Assembly: GCA_964541755.1 (NCBI GenBank)
Contig: CAZIRF010000076.1
Span: 1-5,566 of the forward strand
From: CAZIRF01 sp964541755
GTDB lineage: Bacteria; Spirochaetota; Spirochaetia; Treponematales; Breznakiellaceae
Reading direction: 5' to 3'
DNA: 5,566 nt
In this document: positions 1-4,320 of the stretch, in pieces
Numbering within the stretch: the first letter of the stretch is position 1
Layout: every line of letters begins with the position of its first letter
The notes under the pieces: model-generated
Databases searched by the model: none
Told to the model about the DNA's origin: nothing
The model's input: only the letters and a program-made list of their open reading frames with translations
Program-made: the position numbers and the translations under genes

Positions 1-36
1 GGGTCCCCCAATTCGCCAAGGTAGCTTGAGCTGCAG

Positions 37-60
37 GCTTCTGGTTACTAGTTACTGGTT
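37..60. repeat. Heptamer tandem repeat (about 3.4 units)
   Basis: Two near-identical 7-base units, GTTACTA (44-50) and GTTACTG (51-57), are followed by a partial GTT (58-60). A degenerate unit, GCTTCTG, precedes them (37-43, 5 of 7 matches). The repeat abuts the stop codon of the nuclease gene. It has no GC-rich stem followed by a T-run on the minus strand, so it does not look like that gene's terminator. Bases 1-36 show nothing recognisable. Confidence 0.5.
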
Positions 61-720
61 TCAACGCCGCTCGCTGCGCCAGTTCCAGGGGGCCTGCGGC
101 GACCGCTCCTGCCAGAGGCCTCGGCCGGCGGCTCGGGCGCGGTTTTCTGCCGCTTGCAGTTCCTTCGAGGTGGAAAAGTCCCGATAGTGCCAGGCATAGC
201 CCGCCTCGATGACGGCCTTGTTCACCCAGCTGCCGCCATCAAAAATATTGGCGACCCATCGGCCATAGCGATCCCTTTCGATAAGTTCCACCTGGACGGT
301 TTTACCGAATATCAAGCTCGAGAGGAGGGCTTTGGCCTGCCGACCGTAGGCCTGTCCGGATTCCGGGGCGTCTATCCCCGAGAGCCTCAGTTTATATCGG
401 GTTTTCCCTTCGAGTACGGTGACCGTATCCCCATCCGATATCCCGACAACTCGTGCCTGTATGACCCGGGTGTAGGCCAGGGCGGCCGCTTCCTTTGCGT
501 CGAAGCAGTGTGCGCACGGCGTGAGCCCCTGTTCCCGTGCCTTGGACAGGGGAACGGGACGGGCGTTTTTGGCAAAGCGGCAGCTCTGGCGGTGGTAGTG
601 ACCGCCGGAACGGGTTATCCAGACGAGTTCTTCACCTGCGGGGAGGGCCCATGCAAGAAGAACTGCAATGATGATGACAAGGAGGGCTACAGGACTCAAG
701 TGATGGAGGCGGGCACGCAT
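61..720 (-). CDS. Membrane-anchored thermonuclease-family (SNase-like) protein with Cys/His module
   Basis: A 219-aa protein of the staphylococcal nuclease family, which hydrolyses DNA or RNA phosphodiester bonds with Ca2+. Residues about 9-27 form a hydrophobic helix after a basic N-terminus (signal anchor or uncleaved signal peptide), so the enzyme probably acts outside the cytoplasmic membrane. Residues 41-72 hold a small module with H43, C47, C69 and C72 (YHRQSC, then PCAHC), a pattern I recall from other nuclease-family and ComEC-type proteins and likely metal-binding. The SNase fold runs from about 86 to 205. DGDTV carries D96 and D98. R112, D117 and E120 (LRLSGIDAPE) and R154 (RYGR) match R35, D40, E43 and R87 of the S. 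aureus enzyme in identity and, within the first motif, in spacing, so it should be active. The ATG at 720 has GGAGA 7 bases upstream (728-732). The gene diverges from the chemoreceptor gene. Its substrate and role (nutrient scavenging, DNA uptake or defence) are unknown. Confidence 0.92.
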   Translation of the reverse strand: MRARLHHLSPVALLVIIIAVLLAWALPAGEELVWITRSGGHYHRQSCRFAKNARPVPLSKAREQGLTPCAHCFDAKEAAALAYTRVIQARVVGISDGDTVTVLEGKTRYKLRLSGIDAPESGQAYGRQAKALLSSLIFGKTVQVELIERDRYGRWVANIFDGGSWVNKAVIEAGYAWHYRDFSTSKELQAAENRARAAGRGLWQERSPQAPWNWRSERR

Positions 721-752
721 CTTTTGGTCTCCGGGGCGGAAATTGCGTGTCC

Positions 753-781
753 AGTATACACGACCTTGGCGCGGCTGTAAC
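753..781 (-). promoter_or_regulatory. Candidate sigma70-type promoter of the nuclease gene
   Basis: On the minus strand, GTTACA (776-781; 4 of 6 to TTGACA) is separated by exactly 17 bases from TATACT (753-758; 5 of 6 to TATAAT). Transcription would start near 746, giving a leader of about 25 bases before the ATG at 720. Assigned by consensus match and position only. Confidence 0.5.
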
Positions 782-782
782 T

Positions 783-810
783 ATCAGCCACAGGGAATTC
801 CACGGCTGAT
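783..810. promoter_or_regulatory. Inverted repeat between divergent promoters
   Basis: ATCAGCC (783-789) and GGCTGAT (804-810) form perfect 7-bp arms around a 14-base centre. The centre contains the 8-bp palindrome GGAATTCC (794-801), offset by one base from the dyad axis. The right arm runs into a T-run (810-815) that overlaps the candidate -35 box of the chemoreceptor gene. The left arm begins 2 bases from the nuclease -35 box. The position suits an operator acting on both genes. The stem plus T-run would also fit a weak plus-strand terminator, but no plus-strand gene lies upstream. Confidence 0.4.
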
Positions 811-813
811 TTT

Positions 814-842
814 TTGACCGACAGGGGCTCCTGATCTAGTCT
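814..842 (+). promoter_or_regulatory. Candidate promoter 1 of the chemoreceptor gene
   Basis: TTGACC (814-819; 5 of 6 to TTGACA) is followed after 17 bases by TAGTCT (837-842; 3 of 6). The spacing is ideal and the -35 box good, but the -10 box is weak. No sigma28-type motif was seen, although chemotaxis genes often use one. Confidence 0.35.
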
Positions 843-870
843 TCGAAGCAAAGCATTTTGCTCATATATT
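842..870 (+). promoter_or_regulatory. Candidate promoter 2 of the chemoreceptor gene
   Basis: TATATT (865-870; 5 of 6 to TATAAT) has TTCGAA (842-847; 3 of 6) 17 bases upstream. It is the better -10 box of the two candidates and would give a leader of about 27 bases starting near 877. It shares base 842 with candidate 1, so at most one is likely to be used at a time. Confidence 0.35.
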
Positions 871-871
871 G

Positions 872-884
872 CCCGCAGAGCGGG
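872..884 (+). other. Small hairpin just upstream of the chemoreceptor ribosome binding site
   Basis: CCCGC (872-876), loop AGA, GCGGG (880-884) form a perfect 5-bp GC stem that ends 6 bases before the Shine-Dalgarno sequence GAGGAGG (891-897). It could shield the 5' end of the mRNA or affect ribosome loading. It may also be chance in GC-rich DNA. Confidence 0.3.
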
Positions 885-903
885 ATCGAAGAGGAGGGCT
901 CTC

Positions 904-2496
904 GTGCGCCATATTTCCGGAAAAATCGCGTTCCTTTCGGTTTCCGTCACCCTCGCCGTCGCCGTATCGCTTATCGGGGTATTCTGGTGGTCGTATACGG
1001 GCATGGTCAAGACCCAGTCGGCCCTCCTCGACACGACCTTGCGCGAAAGCTTTGACCGGACGGTCAAGTGGGAGATCGAAACGGCCGTGAGCATGCTCGA
1101 GCGCCTGGCGGATTATCGGGACGAGGGCCTCTTGGAGGAGACTCTTGCGCGGGAACTGGCGCGCGATCTCCTGCGGGACATGCGCTTTGGCGCAGACGGG
1201 TACTTCTGGGCCGATACCCCGAACGGGGACAACGTGGTCCTCTTGGGCAATGCGACAGAGGGCACGAACCGTCTGAATGCCGTCGATGCGAACGGTTACG
1301 CGATGATAAAGGGCATTATTGCCGCGGGTATGGGTGGCGGCGGCTATACCGACTACTGGTTCCCCAAGGCCGGGGGCAGCGAGCCCCTGCCCAAACGCAG
1401 TTACAGCCTCCTCTCGCCAGCCTGGAACTGGGTGGTGGGCACCGGGGCCTATGTCGACGACATAGACGCCATGGTAGCGGAAAAACAGGCTGCGTCCCTG
1501 GCGGCCCGCAACGCATCTCTGGGCGTCACGGTGATTTTTGCTGTTCTTGTCACCCTCTTTGCCGCATTTATGGCCCTTCTTACCGGGCGGCGGCTTGCAC
1601 GGCCTGTCATGTACGCCGCAGAGCGGGCCGAGCTCTTTTCGCGGGGGACCCTCTCCGGGGCCTTCGACACGGCGTTGCTCGCCCGCAATGACGAGACCGG
1701 CCTCCTCCTGCGTTCACTGGAAAAGATGCGCAGCGACCTCGCCTCGATGATTCGCGAAATTTCTGCCGCTGGAGACCGCTTGGGCATCGGGTCGCAGGAG
1801 TTGTCGAATACCTCGATGGAGGTCTCCAACGGCGCGACGGAGCAGGCGGCCTCTGCCGAGGAGGTCTCCGCTTCGGTCGAGGAGATGGCCGCGACCATAC
1901 ATCAGAATGCGGACAACACAGCCGAAACCGAACGTATTGCCCGCAAGGCCGCCGATGACGCGGCCGAAGGTGCCGGGGCGGTTGAAGATGCCGTCCGCGC
2001 GGTGACGCAGATCGCGCAGAAGATTGCGGTCATTGAAGAAATCGCCTCGCAGACGAACCTGCTCGCCCTCAATGCCGCCATCGAAGCGGCCCGGGGCAGC
2101 GAGGCGGGCAAGGATTTTTCGGTCGTCGCCGGCGAGATACGCAAGCTCGCCGAGCGCAGCGGGACGTCGGCGGCGGATATCCGCGAGCTGTCCGCTTCGA
2201 CGACCGACCGCGCAACCCGCGCGGGGGCTGTTCTGGAGAGTCTCGTGCCGGACATCCGCCGAACTGCCGACCTCGTCGCGGAAATAAGTGCGGCCACCCG
2301 CGAGCAGCAGGGCGGTGTCGATCAGATAGAGCTCGCCGTTCAACAGCTGGACAACGTGGTTCAGCAGAATGCCGCGGCTTCGGAGGAACTCGCCGCTTCT
2401 GCAAGGACCCTCAACGAGCAGGCACTCATTCTCCATGACAGCATCGAACACTTCGAACTCGACGGGGAGGAGCATACAGACCCTTCCCCTGCGTGA
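904..2496 (+). CDS. Methyl-accepting chemotaxis protein with single Cache sensor domain
   Basis: A 530-aa transmembrane chemoreceptor that senses a periplasmic ligand and controls CheA via CheW. TM1 spans about 8-30. A periplasmic single-Cache (sCache_2-like) domain covers about 33-190, recognisable from GYFWADTPNGD, PLPKRSYSLL and WNWVVGTGAYVDDID. TM2 is about 205-226, HAMP about 227-280, and the coiled-coil signalling domain about 290-515. The conserved hairpin tip is near 377-403 (IASQTNLLALNAAIEAAR) and is followed by VVAGEIRKLAERS. Glu/Gln/Ala-rich stretches at about 311-330 and 488-500 are candidate methylation helices. The C-terminus lacks an NWETF-like CheR/CheB tether. The start is GTG at 904, with GAGGAGG (891-897) 6 bases upstream, and it gives a proper TM1. 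The gene stands alone, with no che genes in view. It diverges from the nuclease gene and converges on rsgA. The ligand cannot be read from the sequence; Cache domains often bind small organic acids or amino acids. Confidence 0.96.
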   Translation: MRHISGKIAFLSVSVTLAVAVSLIGVFWWSYTGMVKTQSALLDTTLRESFDRTVKWEIETAVSMLERLADYRDEGLLEETLARELARDLLRDMRFGADGYFWADTPNGDNVVLLGNATEGTNRLNAVDANGYAMIKGIIAAGMGGGGYTDYWFPKAGGSEPLPKRSYSLLSPAWNWVVGTGAYVDDIDAMVAEKQAASLAARNASLGVTVIFAVLVTLFAAFMALLTGRRLARPVMYAAERAELFSRGTLSGAFDTALLARNDETGLLLRSLEKMRSDLASMIREISAAGDRLGIGSQELSNTSMEVSNGATEQAASAEEVSASVEEMAATIHQNADNTAETERIARKAADDAAEGAGAVEDAVRAVTQIAQKIAVIEEIASQTNLLALNAAIEAARGSEAGKDFSVVAGEIRKLAERSGTSAADIRELSASTTDRATRAGAVLESLVPDIRRTADLVAEISAATREQQGGVDQIELAVQQLDNVVQQNAAASEELAASARTLNEQALILHDSIEHFELDGEEHTDPSPA

Positions 2497-2541
2497 AAGA
2501 TGTTTTTGTGGTGAATATCTGTTGGCGGGCAGAGCGGCTCA

Positions 2542-2576
2542 CCAAAACCGGGACCCTGGATGGGTCCCGGTTTTGG
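2542..2576. terminator. Bidirectional hairpin terminator between convergent genes
   Basis: CCAAAACCGGGACCC (2542-2556), a 5-base loop, and GGGTCCCGGTTTTGG (2562-2576) form a perfect 15-bp stem. It lies 45 bases after the chemoreceptor stop and 12 bases after the rsgA stop. The T-run lies inside the stem in both orientations (AAAA pairs with TTTT) and is closed by GG, so there is no free U-tail of the textbook kind. The position between two converging genes makes shared termination the obvious role. Confidence 0.8.
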
Positions 2577-2588
2577 AATTCACGGTCG

Positions 2589-3812
2589 TCAACGTCGAAA
2601 TCGCTCCTTTTTGAGCGCCTTCTGGAATTTTGATATCTCCTTCCACTTGGCCTTTTCCTTCATGCGGGACTGCTCGCTCACCCGGCTCGCCAGCCAGTTC
2701 TCTTCCCGTTTGAGTTCGAGCCAGGCGAGGTAGCGTTCCGTGCTGATGTCCCCCCTTGCGAGGGCCTCGGCGACGGCACAGCCGGGTTCGCCCTCGTGCC
2801 TGCAGTCGCCGAAGCGGCACTGCCGTGCCGCATCGGCGATTTCCGGGAAGCTCTTTCCAAGAGCGCTCTCTTCATCGGCCCTGTGGGGGCCATTACCAAG
2901 GGCTTCGTCCCATATTTTGAGCTCGCGGATGCCGGGGGAGTCTGCGAGGAGAACCCCCGATTCCAGACGCCGTATTCGACTTGAGCTCGTCGTATGACGG
3001 CCCCGTCGATCGTCTTCGCGAACGGCCCCTTCCAGCGCCTGCGGGGCGCTCCCGCATCCACCCGAAGCAAGGGCGTTTACCAGTGCGGACTTCCCCACAC
3101 CGCTCTTGCCCAGCATGCCCACCGTTTGCCCGGAACCCAGGAAGGATGACAGATCGGCCAGCCCCTCCTTTGTGTGGGCGCTGAGTGCGATAACGGGGAC
3201 CCCGGGGGCAATGCGGCCGGCCTCTGCCACAGCCCAATCCCGCTCTTCGGCAGCGGCAAGGTCTGCCTTGTTGAGGACGATGAGGGGCATCGCGCTCGCG
3301 CTGGCCGACGCCGAAGAGCGGGCCACGACGAGGGCTCGTTCGAGCAGGCGCGAAAGAAAGTTGCGCCCGCCGTCCAAGGCGAAGACGAGCAGGATGATAT
3401 CGATATTCGCAAGGAGAACCTGCTCTTCCGTTTTTGTCCCGGCCCGGCCGCGTACCAGGCTCGTCAGGCGGGGGAGCAGCTGTTGAATGCGCGGGATTTC
3501 CTCAAGCGGATCGACCAGGGCCCAATCGCCGACCACCGGGTAATCGGCACTGTCGTGCGCCTCGTACGAAAAGCGGCCGCTCGTCGTTGCGCCCTGTACC
3601 ATGCGCGGGAGGTAGTCGGGCAGCTCCGCGCGCCCGCGAAAGTCCGGGATGACCAGTTCATACCGGTGATGCTCCCGCGCCATGATGCGTGCGGGCACCA
3701 GTGTTGATCCCTTGCTGCAGGACTCGTTCCAGTGTGCGTGAAGTTCGGGTTGCCAGCCCCAGGCCTCGGGCCCGCTGTCGCGGAGTGGACTATCAGCATT
3801 GAATTCTTTCAT
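2589..3812 (-). CDS. rsgA: Ribosome small-subunit-dependent GTPase A (RsgA/YjeQ/EngC)
   Basis: A 407-aa circularly permuted GTPase that binds the 30S subunit late in assembly and hydrolyses GTP to release maturation factors. An N-terminal OB-fold covers about 36-115 (VVGDWALV at 93-100 is typical). The G motifs are permuted: G4 NKAD (181-184), G5 SAH (211-213), G1 GKSGVGKS (235-242), G2 threonines in RRGRHTT (269-275), G3 DSPG (291-294). The C-terminal zinc knuckle has C332, C337, H339 and C345 (CRFGDCRHEGEPGC), followed by a helical, very basic tail. Everything needed for activity is present. The family is usually about 290-360 aa; the extra length is an N-terminal segment, the tail, and a low-complexity Ser/Ala run at 167-174. 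The ATG at 3812 is chosen because GGAGG (3820-3824) lies 7 bases upstream. The frame stays open upstream, but those residues look non-coding. It is probably transcribed from promoters at 3925-3952 or 4180-4208. Confidence 0.95.
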   Translation of the reverse strand: MKEFNADSPLRDSGPEAWGWQPELHAHWNESCSKGSTLVPARIMAREHHRYELVIPDFRGRAELPDYLPRMVQGATTSGRFSYEAHDSADYPVVGDWALVDPLEEIPRIQQLLPRLTSLVRGRAGTKTEEQVLLANIDIILLVFALDGGRNFLSRLLERALVVARSSASASASAMPLIVLNKADLAAAEERDWAVAEAGRIAPGVPVIALSAHTKEGLADLSSFLGSGQTVGMLGKSGVGKSALVNALASGGCGSAPQALEGAVREDDRRGRHTTSSSRIRRLESGVLLADSPGIRELKIWDEALGNGPHRADEESALGKSFPEIADAARQCRFGDCRHEGEPGCAVAEALARGDISTERYLAWLELKREENWLASRVSEQSRMKEKAKWKEISKFQKALKKERFRR

Positions 3813-3853
3813 CTTCAAGCCTCCAGGGGGAAGGGGAGCTGTGTAACGGGTTT

Positions 3854-3890
3854 CGGCCGCCGTTCTGTAGCGGGCCGACGGGCAGCCCGC
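3854..3890 (-). promoter_or_regulatory. Overlapping alternative RNA hairpins upstream of rsgA
   Basis: Hairpin A pairs GCGGGC (3870-3875) with GCCCGC (3885-3890) across a 9-base loop. Hairpin B would pair CGGCC (3854-3858) with GGCCG (3873-3877). They share bases 3873-3875, so only one can form. They end about 30 bases before the rsgA Shine-Dalgarno sequence. A switch is conceivable, but such pairs also arise by chance in GC-rich DNA. Confidence 0.25.
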
Positions 3891-3924
3891 ACTTGATGCA
3901 GGAAAATGAGGTTCGTCTGAGTGT

Positions 3925-3952
3925 ATAATCTGTTGTGTTCGTGACATACCAA
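3925..3952 (-). promoter_or_regulatory. Weak internal promoter candidate for rsgA
   Basis: On the minus strand, TTGGTA (3947-3952; 4 of 6) and GATTAT (3925-3930; 4 of 6, keeping the key second A and final T) are 16 bases apart. Transcripts would start near 3918, giving a leader of about 105 bases before the rsgA ATG. Much weaker than the promoter at 4180-4208. Confidence 0.3.
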
Positions 3953-4104
3953 CGCCTTTGTGTGACAGTTCGAGACGATACTTCGCCCGTGTCATCAAAA
4001 AAATGAGTACCGCGTTGATTGTGTGGGGGGTGTTCGGGAGACGTAGTGCGGAAAAGAGTCTGGGAGCCGGGAGGATTTCTGTGCCTTGGGGCGTGAAAAT
4101 GCCT

Positions 4105-4149
4105 CTAGCGGCTGAACACCACCGCCACGTTGATTGCAATTGCGTACAT
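4105..4149 (-). CDS. 14-codon small ORF (leader peptide or small protein)
   Basis: ATG at 4149 to TAG at 4105-4107 encodes MYAIAINVAVVFSR. A complete Shine-Dalgarno sequence, AAGGAGGT (4155-4162), lies 5 bases upstream, and a strong promoter (4180-4208) puts the likely transcript start about 24 bases before the ATG. The signals are as good as or better than those of the large genes here, which argues for real translation initiation. The peptide is hydrophobic in the middle (residues 3-12) and has two Ile and four Val... counted strictly, two Ile and three Val among 14. It is the first ORF on a transcript that could continue into rsgA, whose start lies 292 bases past the stop and in a different frame. 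Possible roles are a leader peptide whose translation controls downstream RNA, a tiny membrane-active peptide, or the start of a gene cut short by the amber codon. I recognise no homologue. No clear attenuator hairpin follows the stop. Confidence 0.5.
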   Translation of the reverse strand: MYAIAINVAVVFSR

Positions 4150-4179
4150 CACCGACCTCCTTGGTTTGAATTTATTCTG

Positions 4180-4208
4180 ATACTAACGCCCGAATATCGC
4201 GCTGTCAA
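4180..4208 (-). promoter_or_regulatory. Strong sigma70-type promoter for the small ORF and probably rsgA
   Basis: On the minus strand, a perfect TTGACA (4203-4208), an ideal 17-base spacer, and TAGTAT (4180-4185; 4 of 6 to TATAAT with the key A and T kept). The predicted start is near 4173, followed by a short AT-rich leader and AAGGAGGT. It is the best promoter in the window. It sits after the terminator of the lipoprotein gene, so it begins an independent transcription unit. Confidence 0.7.
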
Positions 4209-4210
4209 TG

Positions 4211-4249
4211 GATCGGGCTGCAAGAGCCGCATGCCCGTGCAGCCCGATC
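4211..4249. promoter_or_regulatory. Perfect 11-bp inverted repeat abutting the -35 box
   Basis: GATCGGGCTGC (4211-4221) and GCAGCCCGATC (4239-4249) are exact inverted copies around a 17-base centre that contains the 6-bp palindrome GCATGC. The near arm ends 2 bp before the TTGACA box at 4203-4208, and the far arm ends 6 bp from the T-run of the lipoprotein terminator. It has no T-run of its own on either strand apart from that neighbour. It may be an operator or activator site, or a second transcript-end hairpin. Confidence 0.5.
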
Positions 4250-4255
4250 ATGGGG

Positions 4256-4288
4256 AAAAACAACAGGCCCGCCACTTTGGCGGGCCTG
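4256..4288 (-). terminator. Rho-independent terminator of the lipoprotein gene
   Basis: CAGGCCCGCCA (4264-4274 on the plus strand) pairs with TGGCGGGCCTG (4278-4288): a perfect 11-bp GC-rich stem with a 3-base loop. Read on the minus strand it is followed by TTGTTTTT (4256-4263). It begins 32 bases after the lipoprotein stop codon. This is a textbook intrinsic terminator and separates that gene from rsgA. Confidence 0.9.
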
Positions 4289-4320
4289 CATTAGGTAATA
4301 CGCGTGGTGGGGACGACGAC

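Larger units (their letters stand above)
3813..4104 (-). other. Long untranslated leader upstream of rsgA
   Basis: This 292-base stretch has no recognisable gene. It lies between the stop of the 14-codon ORF and the rsgA start. It holds a weak promoter candidate (3925-3952), a 7-base T-run on the minus strand (3997-4003) without a GC stem before it, and GC-rich hairpins at 3854-3890 close to the rsgA Shine-Dalgarno sequence. Two minus-strand frames lack stops here, but their translations are rich in Pro, Arg, His and Thr and resemble no protein I know. No known riboswitch was recognised. Confidence 0.5.

Noticed and set aside
154..780. 208-codon open frame on the plus strand opposite the nuclease
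   Set aside because: The nuclease frame has all catalytic residues and a ribosome binding site; this one has neither and crosses the divergent promoter region.
1714..2475. 253-codon open frame on the minus strand opposite the chemoreceptor
   Set aside because: It is antisense to the highly conserved signalling domain, and its translation matches nothing I know. Codon bias of the real gene keeps it open.
3924..3929. Perfect TATAAT on the plus strand
   Set aside because: No -35 box lies at 16-18 bases upstream (GGAAAA at the 17-base position; TTGATG is 24 bases away), and no plus-strand gene follows.
3997..4003. Minus-strand run of seven Ts as an attenuator after the small ORF
   Set aside because: No GC-rich stem directly precedes it; I found only scattered 4-bp complements.
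3813..4139. N-terminal extension of RsgA to a TTG at 4139 or an ATG at 3947 in the same frame
   Set aside because: The ATG at 3812 has a well-spaced GGAGG, and the protein is already longer than most RsgA proteins. The added residues are low-quality in composition and overlap the small ORF and promoter elements. The ATG at 3947 has at best AAAGG and coincides with a promoter candidate.
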